NCBI RefSeq assembly: GCF_000410515.1
Contig: NC_021500.1
Span: 3,472,001-3,536,000, forward strand
From: Enterobacter sp. R4-368
GTDB lineage: Bacteria > Pseudomonadota > Gammaproteobacteria > Enterobacterales > Enterobacteriaceae
Length of the DNA stretch: 64,000 bases
Reading direction: 5' to 3'
The notes under the pieces are model-generated. The model saw only the letters and a program-made list of their open reading frames with translations, did no database searches and was not told the DNA's origin. Both the position numbers and the translations under genes were made by a program. The first letter of the stretch is position 1; every line of letters starts with the position of its first letter. Below are positions 1 through 7,940 of the stretch, one piece after another.

Positions 1-125
1 CTTTTTTCATTATTTTCCCCAATTTGTGCGGCCTGAGATGGCGGCATTTTTCTTTTGGTCATCTTTTTAGTATAAGGTTTACACACGGGCGACATGCGTC
101 CAGCTCATTGATTATGGGGAATAAC

Positions 126-479
126 ATGTACGTAAAACATTTAGCAGGGATTATTGGCGCCTCGCTGTTGCTGGCAGGGTGTAGCAGCAATAATGAATTG
201 ACCGCCGGCGGGCAGAACGTTCGCTTTGTCGAGGAGAAACCGGCGGCAACCTGCCAGTACCTCGGTACCGCCACGGGTTCGCAGAGCAACTGGCTCTCAG
301 GTCAGCATGGTGAGGAAGGCGGCTCGCTGCGCGGCGCAGCGAATGCATTGCGTAACCAGGCTGCAGCCATGGGCGGTAACGTGTTGTACAGCGTCTCAAG
401 CCCGACGCAAGGCTTCTTATCCAGCTTCGTGCCGACCGCCAGCGAAATGAATGCGCAAGTGTATAAATGCCCGAACTGA
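126..479 (+). CDS. yjeI: YjeI family outer-membrane-type lipoprotein (DUF4156)
   Basis: The 117-residue protein starts with a lipoprotein signal peptide (MYVKHLAGIIGASLLLAGC); the lipobox LAGC puts the lipidated cysteine at about residue 19. The rest is a small Ser/Gly/Ala-rich periplasmic domain with two later cysteines, matching the E. coli YjeI family as I remember it. Function is unknown. The start at 126 is preferred over upstream in-frame ATGs at 24 and 114 because GGGGA lies a few bases before it and because it places the signal peptide at the N-terminus. It is a single gene followed by a strong hairpin. In E. coli it lies just downstream of groEL, which should be just left of this window. 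Confidence 0.85.
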   Translation: MYVKHLAGIIGASLLLAGCSSNNELTAGGQNVRFVEEKPAATCQYLGTATGSQSNWLSGQHGEEGGSLRGAANALRNQAAAMGGNVLYSVSSPTQGFLSSFVPTASEMNAQVYKCPN

Positions 480-490
480 GATATTTAATA

Positions 491-516
491 GCGCCCCGCC
501 AGTAATGGCGGGGCGC
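491..516 (+). terminator. Hairpin terminator after yjeI
   Basis: Perfect 10-bp GC-rich stem (gcgccccgcc/ggcggggcgc) with a 6-nt loop, 12 bases after the yjeI stop. The following T-run is weak, so it may act partly as an RNA 3' stabiliser. Confidence 0.65.
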
Positions 517-654
517 AACTATTTAAAATAACCTCTCTTTTATTTTTAACAGGTTGCTTCTAATTATTTAAGTATGAATAAGCGTGAATATAATTCCTCT
601 GCTAATTAACCTTGCTATCTTCCTGAATATTAAGTTTTCTTAAGATTTATCTAG

Positions 655-670
655 TGTGATTATATTCACA
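655..670. promoter_or_regulatory. CRP-cAMP site upstream of the first chemoreceptor gene
   Basis: TGTGATTATATTCACA matches the CRP core TGTGA-N6-TCACA at all ten specified bases. It lies in the AT-rich 332-bp gap (480-811), about 48 bp upstream of the sigma-28 -35 element. Apart from the hairpin, this site and that promoter I see nothing else in the gap. Confidence 0.6.
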
Positions 671-709
671 GCTTTGGATAAATTTTTCTCTAAGAAATGC
701 GTTGGCGAC

Positions 710-736
710 TAAAGTAATATTACGACTTGCCGATAC
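710..736 (+). promoter_or_regulatory. Sigma-28 (FliA) promoter of the first chemoreceptor gene
   Basis: TAAA (710-713), a 15-nt spacer, then GCCGATAC (729-736). The flagellar class III consensus is TAAA-N15-GCCGATAA, so 11 of 12 specified bases match. The predicted transcript starts near 743 and reads into the gene at 812. Confidence 0.8.
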
Positions 737-811
737 CTACCTCAGGACAAAAAACGAGGGACTGTATAATCTAACAATATATTTTATGCATGATGGTGTC
801 GGGAGTTACGA

Positions 812-2449
812 ATGAATATTACAAAGAGATTGTTACTTGCTTTCTCATTATTGATCTTAAGCCTCATCGGCACTAATGTTATCGCTATAATTTCACTGTC
901 TAAAATTGGTGAGTCACAAAATTACTTTCAGGAAAACACCTTACCCAGCCTGGATGCAATGAATAAAGAGACACTGCAGATCTTAAAAGTTCGCGGGCAG
1001 CTCTTTTTACATGGTCTGACGGACGATCCCGCCGGGATGGCCGAAATAAAACAGAATGCAACAAAATTGTATGACGAACTCTACGCCATGCACCAGGGTT
1101 ACCTTAAAGATCTTGTTTCTGACCAACATGATCAGGATTTATCTAATAAAACATTAAGTGATTTAGAAAAATTCCGTTCTGTAATGGATCAGTATTTTAA
1201 AGTCTCAGAAAGTAATGACCGCGTTGCCATTATTAAGTCAATGCAGAAAGGTGGGTTTGTCGCCGATAATATTGCGCTGTTAATTAATGATTTTGCTGAG
1301 CAAGTGGCGTACAACTCATCATTAGTGACCAAGGCTGTTCAGGACAGCGACAATTTAATTTCCCGGGCAATGATTCTCTCCTTAACGGCGACGATTGCCG
1401 CAACCCTCATTCTGGGTTTGTTCGGATTGTTCACCGTGCTGAATATCAAACGTCGCCTGAACGGCATGAAAGACGGCATGGTCACAATTAGCGAAAAACT
1501 GGATCTCAGCCATGCGTTACCGACCGGACGTCTGGACGAAATCGGCCAGGCAGTAAGTGCCTTTAATAATCTTGTTGAGCGAGTGGCTGAATCGCTGGCC
1601 ATGGTGCGTGCCGCTTCCGGTTCGGTGAACACTGCCGCGAATGAGATAGCGCTGGGCAACAACGAACTCTCTGCCCGTACTGAGCAGCAATCCGCCGCTG
1701 TGGTTGAAACCGCCGCCAGTATGGAAGAGCTAAGCTCCACGGTAAAACAGAACGCAGAGAACGCGCATCAGGCCAGCCAGCTAGCCCTTACCGCCTCTGA
1801 TACCGCTTCTCAGGGCGGGAGCGTCGTCGGAGCTGCGGTCAGCCGCATGAAAGATATTATGGATAGTTCCAAACGTATTTCGGAAATTACGTCGGTTATC
1901 AACGGCATCGCTTTTCAGACTAACATTCTGGCGCTCAATGCGGCCGTTGAAGCCGCAAGAGCCGGGGATCAAGGGCGAGGTTTCGCCGTGGTGGCCGGTG
2001 AGGTGCGCTCATTAGCTCAGCGTAGTGCTCAGGCGGCAAAAGAGATTGAAGCGTTGATCAGCGAATCGGTCACGTTTGTTGAAGAGGGTTCACGGCAGGT
2101 TGACCTGGCGGGTGAAACCATGAGCGGTATCGTCAACTCGGTGCTGCAGGTGAAAGATTTGATGCAGGAAATTGCCGCTGCGTCCGACGAACAAAACCGC
2201 GGCATTTCGCAGATTGCCCAGGCGATGTCCGAGATGGATACCACCACTCAGCAGAACGCCGCGCTAGTTCAGGAATCGTCTGCGGCGGCCGGTAGCCTCG
2301 AAGATCAAGCCACCAAACTGCAACAGCTGGTTGATGTCTTCCGTTTGCCTGGTCAACAACCGGCTGTCGTGAGGTCTTCCGTGTTGCCAGTCAGACAGCC
2401 GCGCCCGGCAGTGGTGGGTGGCGGAGATGATGGATGGGAAACCTTTTAA
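812..2449 (+). CDS. Methyl-accepting chemotaxis protein, four-helix-bundle sensor
   Basis: A 545-residue transmembrane chemoreceptor. It has a short cytoplasmic N-terminus, TM1 at about 8-30, a periplasmic helical ligand domain at about 31-185 of the 4HB_MCP type, TM2 at about 186-210, a HAMP linker, and a long signalling coiled coil whose hairpin tip ([21 protein letters not shown]) contacts CheA and CheW. It ends in WETF, the last four residues of the NWETF tether that recruits CheR and CheB in Tar and Tsr, so it is probably a high-abundance, self-adapting receptor. The ligand cannot be read from sequence. It sits between yjeI and epmB, where E. coli K-12 has no receptor. The sensor half is visibly more AT-rich than the signalling half. 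A sigma-28 promoter and a CRP site lie upstream. Confidence 0.93.
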   Translation: MNITKRLLLAFSLLILSLIGTNVIAIISLSKIGESQNYFQENTLPSLDAMNKETLQILKVRGQLFLHGLTDDPAGMAEIKQNATKLYDELYAMHQGYLKDLVSDQHDQDLSNKTLSDLEKFRSVMDQYFKVSESNDRVAIIKSMQKGGFVADNIALLINDFAEQVAYNSSLVTKAVQDSDNLISRAMILSLTATIAATLILGLFGLFTVLNIKRRLNGMKDGMVTISEKLDLSHALPTGRLDEIGQAVSAFNNLVERVAESLAMVRAASGSVNTAANEIALGNNELSARTEQQSAAVVETAASMEELSSTVKQNAENAHQASQLALTASDTASQGGSVVGAAVSRMKDIMDSSKRISEITSVINGIAFQTNILALNAAVEAARAGDQGRGFAVVAGEVRSLAQRSAQAAKEIEALISESVTFVEEGSRQVDLAGETMSGIVNSVLQVKDLMQEIAAASDEQNRGISQIAQAMSEMDTTTQQNAALVQESSAAAGSLEDQATKLQQLVDVFRLPGQQPAVVRSSVLPVRQPRPAVVGGGDDGWETF

Positions 2450-2457
2450 GTTTTAGC

Positions 2458-2479
2458 GACGAGCCGCTGTAGGCTCGTC
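2458..2479 (+). terminator. First hairpin after the chemoreceptor gene
   Basis: GACGAGCC and GGCTCGTC form an 8-bp stem with a 6-nt loop just after the stop codon. There is no T-run directly behind it; it precedes a stronger terminator. Confidence 0.45.
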
Positions 2480-2486
2480 TGTTTCG

Positions 2487-2524
2487 CGGCTACGTTTGCT
2501 CTCATCGCGTAGCCGTTTTTTTTT
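2487..2524 (+). terminator. Rho-independent terminator of the chemoreceptor gene
   Basis: CGGCTACG and CGTAGCCG form an 8-bp stem, followed by nine consecutive T residues (2516-2524). The T-run touches the stop codon of the convergent gene epmB. Confidence 0.85.
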
Positions 2525-3551
2525 AACTCTGACGAAGCTGCAAATCCAGCGGCGTTTTACTGGGTTCCCCACCAATCTCACGCGCCAGTTTCGGCACCAT
2601 ATAACCCGATACCAGCGTCAGCAGTTCGCGCATAATCGTGCGCGCCTCGTCATCACTGACCATAAAGTGCGCCGCACCCTGCACTTTATCCAGCACATGC
2701 AGGTAATAAGGCATTACACCCGCATCGAATAACGCATTACTTAAATCCGCCAGCGTTTGCGCATTATCATTCACGCCGCGCAGCAACACGCTCTGGTTCA
2801 GCAGCGTGACATTGGCCTGACGCAGTTGCGCCATGGCATGGCGAAAATCATCACCGATTTCCTGGGCGTGGTTGATGTGGTTCACCAGCAAAATTTGCAG
2901 CGATGAGCGGGCAAAACGCGCGCTTAGCGTATCGGTGATCCGCGCCGGAATCACAATCGGCAGACGGCTGTGAATGCGCAGGCGTTTGATATGCGGGATT
3001 GCTTCCAGTTGGGCAAGCAGCCAGTCCAGCTCATGATCTTTTGCCATTAGCGGATCGCCGCCGGAAAAAATGATCTCATCCAGTTCCGGGTGCACCGCGA
3101 TATAGTCCAGCGCGCCTTGCCAGTTGCGTTTGTTGCCCTGGTTATCGGCATAAGGAAAGTGGCGACGGAAGCAATAACGACAATTTACCGCGCAGCCGCC
3201 TTTAACCAGCAGCAGCGCTCGGTTGCGATATTTGTGCAATAAACCGGGTACCACACTGCTCTGTTCGTCCAGCGGATCGGTGCTGAAACCTGGCGCGGCA
3301 ATAAACTCTTCCTGTGAAGTAAGTACCTGACGCAGAAGAGGATCATGCGGATTTCCCGGCTGCATGCGCGCTGCGAATGCGCGGGGAACGCGTAGCGGGA
3401 ACAAGCGCTTTGCCGCCCCGCCAGCGATTAAATTTTCATCAGTGTCTATCTTTAGAAGACGTAACAGTTCATCCGGATCGGTGATTACATCGGCAAGTTG
3501 TATTAACCAATCTTCTCTGGATGGGGTTTTTAGGGTTACAATATGCGCCAT
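2523..3551 (-). CDS. epmB: EF-P (R)-beta-lysine formation enzyme, lysine 2,3-aminomutase EpmB
   Basis: This 342-residue radical-SAM, PLP-dependent aminomutase converts L-alpha-lysine to (R)-beta-lysine, which EpmA then attaches to elongation factor P. The radical-SAM cluster motif [13 protein letters not shown], with cysteines spaced CxxxCxxC, is at about residues 119-131. FSGGDPLM follows as the usual SAM-contacting GGDP motif. Length matches E. coli EpmB (formerly YjeK). It is divergent from efp, with 40 bp between the start codons, so the enzyme and its substrate share one promoter region. EpmA, the ligase of the same pathway, is encoded at 10031. Confidence 0.97.
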   Translation of the reverse strand: MAHIVTLKTPSREDWLIQLADVITDPDELLRLLKIDTDENLIAGGAAKRLFPLRVPRAFAARMQPGNPHDPLLRQVLTSQEEFIAAPGFSTDPLDEQSSVVPGLLHKYRNRALLLVKGGCAVNCRYCFRRHFPYADNQGNKRNWQGALDYIAVHPELDEIIFSGGDPLMAKDHELDWLLAQLEAIPHIKRLRIHSRLPIVIPARITDTLSARFARSSLQILLVNHINHAQEIGDDFRHAMAQLRQANVTLLNQSVLLRGVNDNAQTLADLSNALFDAGVMPYYLHVLDKVQGAAHFMVSDDEARTIMRELLTLVSGYMVPKLAREIGGEPSKTPLDLQLRQS

Positions 3552-3591
3552 TTTGTGGCTTAGCTACCAGTTAACAATTTCAGAGGGCCTT

Positions 3592-4158
3592 ATGGCGACT
3601 TACTATAGCAACGATTTTCGTGCCGGTCTTAAAATCATGATGGACGGCGAACCTTATGCGGTTGAAGCCAGCGAATTCGTTAAACCAGGCAAAGGCCAGG
3701 CTTTCGCACGCGTTAAACTGCGTCGTCTGCTGACCGGTACGCGTGTAGAAAAAACTTTCAAATCTACTGATTCCGCAGAAGGCGCGGACGTTGTCGATAT
3801 GAACCTGACTTACCTGTACAACGACGGTGAGTTCTGGCACTTCATGAACAACGAAACCTTCGAACAGCTTTCCGCTGACGCAAAAGCGATTGGCGACAGC
3901 GAAAAATGGCTGCTGGATCAGGCTGAGTGCATTGTAACGCTGTGGAACGGCCAACCGATCGCCGTTACCCCGCCGAACTTCGTTGAGCTGGAAGTTATTG
4001 AAACCGATCCAGGTCTGAAAGGTGACACCGCAGGTACCGGCGGCAAACCGGCTACCCTGAGCACTGGCGCAGTGGTTAAAGTTCCGCTGTTCGTGCAGAT
4101 TGGTGAAGTGATTAAAGTAGATACTCGCTCTGGCGAATACGTATCTCGCGTGAAATAA
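3592..4158 (+). CDS. efp: Translation elongation factor P
   Basis: The 188-residue EF-P binds between the ribosomal P and E sites and rescues ribosomes stalled at polyproline stretches. The modification loop reads [10 protein letters not shown], and the modified lysine is Lys34, as in E. coli. Three beta-barrel domains are expected from the family and the length fits. The start at 3592 gives the canonical [10 protein letters not shown]-terminus and follows AGAGGG; the longer frame upstream runs back through epmB and is not used. The lysine is modified by the EpmB and EpmA products encoded on either side. Confidence 0.98.
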   Translation: MATYYSNDFRAGLKIMMDGEPYAVEASEFVKPGKGQAFARVKLRRLLTGTRVEKTFKSTDSAEGADVVDMNLTYLYNDGEFWHFMNNETFEQLSADAKAIGDSEKWLLDQAECIVTLWNGQPIAVTPPNFVELEVIETDPGLKGDTAGTGGKPATLSTGAVVKVPLFVQIGEVIKVDTRSGEYVSRVK

Positions 4159-4170
4159 TCCTCACGACGT

Positions 4171-4193
4171 CGGCGTAGCGCCGTGCTACGCCG
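4171..4193 (+). terminator. Hairpin after efp
   Basis: CGGCGTAGC and GCTACGCCG form a perfect 9-bp stem with a 5-nt loop, 13 bases past the efp stop. The T-run is poor, so some readthrough into ecnA is likely. Confidence 0.55.
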
Positions 4194-4217
4194 TCGAACT
4201 TTGCAGGCAGGGATGAT

Positions 4218-4349
4218 ATGAAACGTCTGACGAAATTCTTCTCTCTACTTCTTATCAGTTGCGCACTGCTTTCCGGTTGCAATACCGCCCGTGGCGTTGG
4301 CGAAGACATCCAAAGTCTGGGCCATGTCATTTCCCGTGCAGCGAACTAA
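4218..4349 (+). CDS. ecnA: Entericidin A, small lipoprotein
   Basis: The 43-residue product MKRLTKFFSLLLISCALLSGC... has a lipoprotein signal peptide with lipobox LSGC (Cys21), then the entericidin signature NTARGVGEDIQSLG. In E. coli EcnA is described as the antidote to the bacteriolytic EcnB lipoprotein. The ATG at 4218 follows GCAGGGATG; the ATG at 4213 is out of frame and stops at once. The mature part is only about 22 residues and closely resembles EcnB, encoded 106 bp downstream, which suggests an old tandem duplication. Confidence 0.9.
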   Translation: MKRLTKFFSLLLISCALLSGCNTARGVGEDIQSLGHVISRAAN

Positions 4350-4402
4350 AACTTCCTCTCTTCCTAAAAATGCTTCCGTTCCGCTAACCTTCCCGGATTT
4401 TG

Positions 4403-4413
4403 TCTATGCTTAA
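4403..4413 (+). promoter_or_regulatory. Sigma-S type -10 element of ecnB
   Basis: TCTATGCTTAA matches the extended sigma-S -10 consensus KCTAYRCTTAA at every position. It ends 43 bp before the ecnB start codon. E. coli ecnB is known to be sigma-S dependent. Confidence 0.7.
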
Positions 4414-4455
4414 GTGGCTATACACAAACAATATTGGCTACAAAAGGAAGATATT

Positions 4456-4602
4456 ATGGTTAAGAAGACAATTGCTGCGATCTTTTCTGTTCTGGTTCTT
4501 TCCTCAGTCCTGACGGCCTGTAACACCACGCGTGGTGTGGGAGAGGATATCTCCGATGGCGGTAACGCGATTTCTGGCGCGGCGTCAAAAGCGCAACAGT
4601 AA
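4456..4602 (+). CDS. ecnB: Entericidin B, bacteriolytic small lipoprotein
   Basis: The 48-residue lipoprotein has signal sequence [22 protein letters not shown] (lipobox LTAC), followed by [21 protein letters not shown], the entericidin B signature. In E. coli it promotes lysis in stationary phase under sigma-S control and is opposed by EcnA. The start at 4456 has AAGGAAG about 8 bases upstream; the in-frame ATG at 4414 has no such signal, and the predicted transcript start (about 4417) lies after it. The adjacent convergent ecnR-like gene may regulate it. Confidence 0.92.
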   Translation: MVKKTIAAIFSVLVLSSVLTACNTTRGVGEDISDGGNAISGAASKAQQ

Positions 4603-4609
4603 TCACTGT

Positions 4610-4631
4610 CGGTACGGCGCTTGCCGTACCG
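4610..4631. terminator. Shared hairpin between ecnB and the ecnR-like gene
   Basis: CGGTACGGC and GCCGTACCG form a perfect 9-bp stem with a 4-nt loop, directly between the convergent stop codons. TTAGTTT follows on the plus strand. It mainly serves ecnB. Confidence 0.7.
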
Positions 4632-5234
4632 TTAGTTTGAGTTTTCCGGCAGTGATAAGAACGGTGTAAAACGGTTTCCCATCCCCAGCTTCATTCTGAT
4701 ATTGCGCTTGTAGGTGTAAACGGTCTTACCGTTAATGCTGAGATTACTGGCAATCGCCTGGTTATTATTCCCTTCCATCCACAGCGTCAGCACTTTCTCT
4801 TCCTGCTTTGTCAGCAGCGGAGTGGCGATTTTCGGTATCGCACGGATCGGGCGCGCCAGCACCATTGCGTCGATAATTTTCGCCAGTTTTTCCAGCGGTT
4901 CTGTTTTCAACAGCGTCGCCTGAATAGCAAACTGCGCGCAAAATTCTGACAGTTGCGCATCTTCACCAGACTCTAACAACATCACCTGCGTGGGGTCGCT
5001 ACAAACAGAGAAAAACGACGCAAGCTGTTGAATATGATGTATTTCATTCTTGAATCCGTGAAGGTCGGCAATCACCAGGTCAGGTTGCCACTGCACAATA
5101 TGTTCTTTGGCGAGCATCAAGTTATGCAACGCGGTTACCAGGAAGGAGGCGGGGAACAAATCGGGTTGATTGAGCCAGGATTCCATCCCTGTGCGGGTGA
5201 AGTAACAGCGGTCAATCACGAGAATCTTGAACAT
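4632..5234 (-). CDS. ecnR: LuxR-type response-regulator-like transcription factor, probably EcnR
   Basis: About 200 residues. The N-terminus (MFKILVIDRCYFTRTG...VIADLHG) resembles a receiver domain, but the acidic pocket looks degenerate, so phosphorylation is doubtful. The C-terminus (LLTKQEEKVLTLWMEGNNNQAIASNLSINGKTVYTYKRNIRMKLGM, about 148-193) is a typical LuxR/GerE helix-turn-helix. A gene of this type beside ecnAB is called ecnR in Citrobacter and relatives, from memory; E. coli K-12 lacks it here. The ATG at 5234 begins the receiver strand. A GTG at 5264 with AGGA in front would add ten residues and cannot be excluded. Control of the convergent entericidin genes is inferred from position only. 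Confidence 0.7.
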   Translation of the reverse strand: MFKILVIDRCYFTRTGMESWLNQPDLFPASFLVTALHNLMLAKEHIVQWQPDLVIADLHGFKNEIHHIQQLASFFSVCSDPTQVMLLESGEDAQLSEFCAQFAIQATLLKTEPLEKLAKIIDAMVLARPIRAIPKIATPLLTKQEEKVLTLWMEGNNNQAIASNLSINGKTVYTYKRNIRMKLGMGNRFTPFLSLPENSN

Positions 5235-5439
5235 ATTTTTCTTCGCAGTCAGAGAATGTCGCACAACGTCCTGAATTCAGGAGAGCGGATTTATCATAGG
5301 GGGTAGATATGGTGAATAAATGCCGGAATTCCGCTGCGAACAGTGGCTATTTCTCGCTTTAAAACGCCTAAAATTGAGCAAGAACAAAAATATTGAAATA
5401 ACGAGCCTAAAACGTCAAAATTTCCCTCTCTAACACGCC

Positions 5440-5485
5440 AAACGGGACGACCCGTTTGCGCTCATTCACAATGGGGACGGCCCCA
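5440..5485 (+). promoter_or_regulatory. Guanidine-II (mini-ykkC) riboswitch
   Basis: Two short hairpins both carry ACGR tetraloops, the hallmark of this class. P1 is AAACGGG-ACGA-CCCGTTT (5440-5457) and P2 is TGGGG-ACGG-CCCCA (5472-5485), separated by 14 nt. The Shine-Dalgarno GGAG of sugE follows 5 bases after P2. In this class guanidine binding stabilises the two hairpins in a loop-loop dimer and frees the ribosome-binding site. Confidence 0.9.
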
Positions 5486-5499
5486 CACTGGAGCCAAAA

Positions 5500-5817
5500 A
5501 TGTCCTGGTTAATTCTTCTTATTGCCGGTCTTCTTGAAGTGGTTTGGGCTATCGGCCTGAAATATACCCACGGTTTTACCCGGTTAATGCCAAGCCTGAT
5601 TACCGTGACGGCGATGGTCGCAAGCGTCGTGCTGCTGTCATGGGCAATGAAAACATTGCCGGTGGGAACGGCATACGCCATCTGGACCGGTATTGGTGCA
5701 GTCGGCGCCGCCGTCGCCGGCATTGTGCTGCTCGGCGAATCGGCAAGCGTGGCGCGGATCCTCAGCCTCTGTCTGATTGTCGCCGGGATTATCGGATTGA
5801 AACTGAGCGCCCATTAA
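5500..5817 (+). CDS. sugE: Guanidinium exporter Gdx, small multidrug resistance family
   Basis: The 105-residue inner-membrane protein has four transmembrane helices (about 2-20, 28-50, 57-78, 84-103). Glu13 ([16 protein letters not shown]) is the essential SMR carboxylate. Gdx proteins work as dual-topology dimers that exchange guanidinium for protons. The HGFTRLMPS stretch is typical of the Gdx rather than the EmrE subtype. The guanidine-II riboswitch upstream agrees with this substrate. The stop codon overlaps the convergent blc stop within TTAA. Confidence 0.96.
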   Translation: MSWLILLIAGLLEVVWAIGLKYTHGFTRLMPSLITVTAMVASVVLLSWAMKTLPVGTAYAIWTGIGAVGAAVAGIVLLGESASVARILSLCLIVAGIIGLKLSAH

Positions 5818-6344
5818 TGGGGCTGGTTAATCCATAGCAGTTTGTCCACGGCAAACCCCTGTCGGGCCGCGATGTCCAGCATCTGCTGTTTTACGTCTGC
5901 CGGCAGGGTGGGCGTGCGGGACAATATCCAGAGATAGTCGCGGTCCGGCCCGCAAACCAGCGCGTAGCGGTAATCTTTGTCCAGTGCAAGGATGTTATAG
6001 CCGCCATAGAAGGGGCCGAAAAAGGAGACTTTCAGCGCAGCGGTGCGTGGGTCACCGGTAAAATACGCGGTGCCGGTGGCTTGCTGCCACATGGCGCGTT
6101 CCGTGTTGTAACCGCGATTCACTACCGTCAAACCGCCATCGTCGCGCAGGCTATACGTGGCGGTGACCCTTTCCAGCCCGCGTTCAAATGCGTGGTCAAA
6201 GCGGGCAATTTCGTACCATTTACCCAGATAGCGTTGCGTATTGAAATCTTGCACGACGGTCACGCCGTCAGGAGGAGTGGGAGAACTACAGCCGGAGATG
6301 AACAGCGCAGCGATAACAGTCATGATGAGAAGCATCAGGCGCAT
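5814..6344 (-). CDS. blc: Outer-membrane lipoprotein lipocalin Blc
   Basis: The 176-residue bacterial lipocalin begins with a lipoprotein signal ([19 protein letters not shown], Cys19). The first lipocalin motif [16 protein letters not shown] is at about 41-56, and an Arg-rich third motif lies near the C-terminus. Family members bind lysophospholipids and sit in the outer membrane; E. coli blc responds to stationary phase through sigma-S. It lies directly downstream of frdD without the ampC gene that often separates them. Confidence 0.95.
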   Translation of the reverse strand: MRLMLLIMTVIAALFISGCSSPTPPDGVTVVQDFNTQRYLGKWYEIARFDHAFERGLERVTATYSLRDDGGLTVVNRGYNTERAMWQQATGTAYFTGDPRTAALKVSFFGPFYGGYNILALDKDYRYALVCGPDRDYLWILSRTPTLPADVKQQMLDIAARQGFAVDKLLWINQPH

Positions 6345-6370
6345 GAGATTTTCCTTCCAGATCTTTTCTT

Positions 6371-6381
6371 TAGGGTATAGA
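6371..6381 (-). promoter_or_regulatory. Possible sigma-S type -10 of blc
   Basis: The minus strand reads TCTATACCCTA, matching the TCTATAC core of the sigma-S extended -10 but not the CTTAA part. It lies about 27 bp upstream of the blc start. E. coli blc is sigma-S dependent. Confidence 0.4.
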
Positions 6382-6397
6382 CGCTGGCGGGAAATTT

Positions 6398-6421
6398 GCT
6401 CTCCTGCTTACGCAGGAGAGC
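6398..6421 (-). terminator. frd operon terminator
   Basis: A perfect 10-bp stem, GCTCTCCTGC/GCAGGAGAGC with a 4-nt loop, lies 8 bp past the frdD stop and is followed on the minus strand by AAATTT. In E. coli the equivalent hairpin is both the frd terminator and the ampC attenuator; here no ampC follows. Confidence 0.75.
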
Positions 6422-6429
6422 GACTGCTA

Positions 6430-6789
6430 TCAAAGAAATAAAACACCGATCAGGGTAACGACGGTGAGGATGGCCGCAAGACCATAAAACACCCATTTAC
6501 CGCTGGGAACATGGATTTTTAAATCATGCATCATGTGGTGGATACGATGCAGACCGCACCACACCGGCAATACAATCATCAAAAAGATAAAGACGCGGCC
6601 AATAAAGCTTTGCGCAAACGCCAGCACGCGATCGTAACCGAGCGCGTCGCCGGGGTAGAACCCCAGCGGCAACAGCACGCCAATCAACAGCACGATAACC
6701 GGTGTGACAATCGCGCCCCACATACCGCCAGCGCCAAATAATCCCCAGAAAACGGGTTCGTCAGAACGTTTTGGATTCGGGTTAATCAC
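6430..6789 (-). CDS. frdD: Fumarate reductase membrane anchor subunit D
   Basis: The 119-residue integral membrane protein has three transmembrane helices and, with FrdC, anchors the catalytic FrdAB dimer and contributes the menaquinol site. The start is GTG at 6789 with AGGAGG 5 bases upstream, giving the conserved N-terminus [24 protein letters not shown]; the ATG further upstream has no such support. The [17 protein letters not shown] segment is strongly conserved in the family. It is the last gene of frdABCD, 10 bp after frdC. Confidence 0.97.
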   Translation of the reverse strand: MINPNPKRSDEPVFWGLFGAGGMWGAIVTPVIVLLIGVLLPLGFYPGDALGYDRVLAFAQSFIGRVFIFLMIVLPVWCGLHRIHHMMHDLKIHVPSGKWVFYGLAAILTVVTLIGVLFL

Positions 6790-6799
6790 GTTGGCCTCC

Positions 6800-7195
6800 T
6801 TACCAGAACAGTGCGACAAACAGGATCACCACGGTGACCACTGCCGTTACCACCCAAAGCCCTTTAATAACCGGCTCTGGACCCATTTTTTCGCCCTTAA
6901 CAATAATGAGCTGGGCTTTCGGTGCCAGATCAAACCAGGTTTTGGTGTGCAGCAGTGCCGCCGCCAGCGCGATCAGGTTGAGGATCAGCACAATCGGGTT
7001 TTGAAGAAAATGTACAAACCCTGCCCAGCTTTCCGGCCCATGTTTCAGCGAAAAAAGACCGAAGATCAGTTCGAGGCTGAACCAGACCGCCGCGACCGCC
7101 GTTCCTTCACGCAGCATATAGAAGCGATAAAACGGCAGGGTTTTCCACCAGGTTGATGGCATGGGACGAACCCAGGCTTTGCGTTTAGTCGTCAT
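6800..7195 (-). CDS. frdC: Fumarate reductase membrane anchor subunit C
   Basis: The 131-residue protein has three transmembrane segments (about 25-50, 63-85, 108-130). It pairs with FrdD to hold the enzyme in the inner membrane and pass electrons from menaquinol. The N-terminus [33 protein letters not shown] is the conserved FrdC form; the Glu in MLRE corresponds to the E. coli residue near the quinone site. It sits 10 bp after frdB. Confidence 0.97.
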   Translation of the reverse strand: MTTKRKAWVRPMPSTWWKTLPFYRFYMLREGTAVAAVWFSLELIFGLFSLKHGPESWAGFVHFLQNPIVLILNLIALAAALLHTKTWFDLAPKAQLIIVKGEKMGPEPVIKGLWVVTAVVTVVILFVALFW

Positions 7196-7205
7196 AATGC
7201 ACTCC

Positions 7206-7940
7206 TTAGCGTGGTTTCAGGGTGGCGATAAGAAAGTCTTTCGAGCTTTCTACCTTGCCCTGCTGAATAGCGGCGGCCGGATCGACATGCTTCGGACAGA
7301 CTTCCGAGCAGTAACCGACAAACGTACAGCTCCACACGCCGTTCTGGCTGTTGAGTTGCCCCATGCGCTCTTTCTTACCGTTGTCGCGGCTATCGAGGTT
7401 ATAGCGATGCGCCAGCGTGATCGCTGCCGGGCCGATAAATTCCGGATTCAGACCGAATTGCGGGCAAGCGGCATAACACAAACCACAGTTGATACAGCCG
7501 GAGAACTGGTGATACTTCGCCATCTGCGCCGGGGTTTGCTTGTTAGGCCCCTGATCCGGCGTGCGCGCGTTACCAATAATGTAGGGCTTAATCGCTTCAA
7601 GGCTTTCGATAAAGTGGGTCATATCGACCACCAAATCGCGCTCGATCGGGAAGTTAGCCAGCGCTTCGACTTTCAGCCCTTTCTCGTAATCGCGCAGAAA
7701 GGTTTTGCAGGCGAGTTTCGGCACTTTGTTAACCATCATGCCGCAGGAGCCGCAAATCGCCATACGGCACGACCAGCGATAGCTCAGGTCCGGCGCGAGG
7801 TTATCTTTGATATAGTTCAGCGCATCGAGCAGCGAAGTGGCTTCATCGTAGGGCACATCGTAAAAAGCGCTGTGCGGCGCGTTGTCTACTTCCGGGTTGT
7901 AACGGACAATCTCGATTTTCAGATTCTTCATCTCAGCCAT
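7206..7940 (-). CDS. frdB: Fumarate reductase iron-sulfur subunit B
   Basis: The 244-residue subunit carries three iron-sulfur clusters. The plant-type 2Fe-2S motif [15 protein letters not shown] is at about 57-71. The motifs [12 protein letters not shown] (about 149-160) and [12 protein letters not shown] (about 205-216) bind the 4Fe-4S and 3Fe-4S clusters. It relays electrons from quinol to the FAD of FrdA. The start at 7940 ([14 protein letters not shown]) matches the family; the longer frame adds a spurious Arg-rich leader read from frdA. Its start overlaps the frdA end by 8 bp. Confidence 0.97.
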   Translation of the reverse strand: MAEMKNLKIEIVRYNPEVDNAPHSAFYDVPYDEATSLLDALNYIKDNLAPDLSYRWSCRMAICGSCGMMVNKVPKLACKTFLRDYEKGLKVEALANFPIERDLVVDMTHFIESLEAIKPYIIGNARTPDQGPNKQTPAQMAKYHQFSGCINCGLCYAACPQFGLNPEFIGPAAITLAHRYNLDSRDNGKKERMGQLNSQNGVWSCTFVGYCSEVCPKHVDPAAAIQQGKVESSKDFLIATLKPR

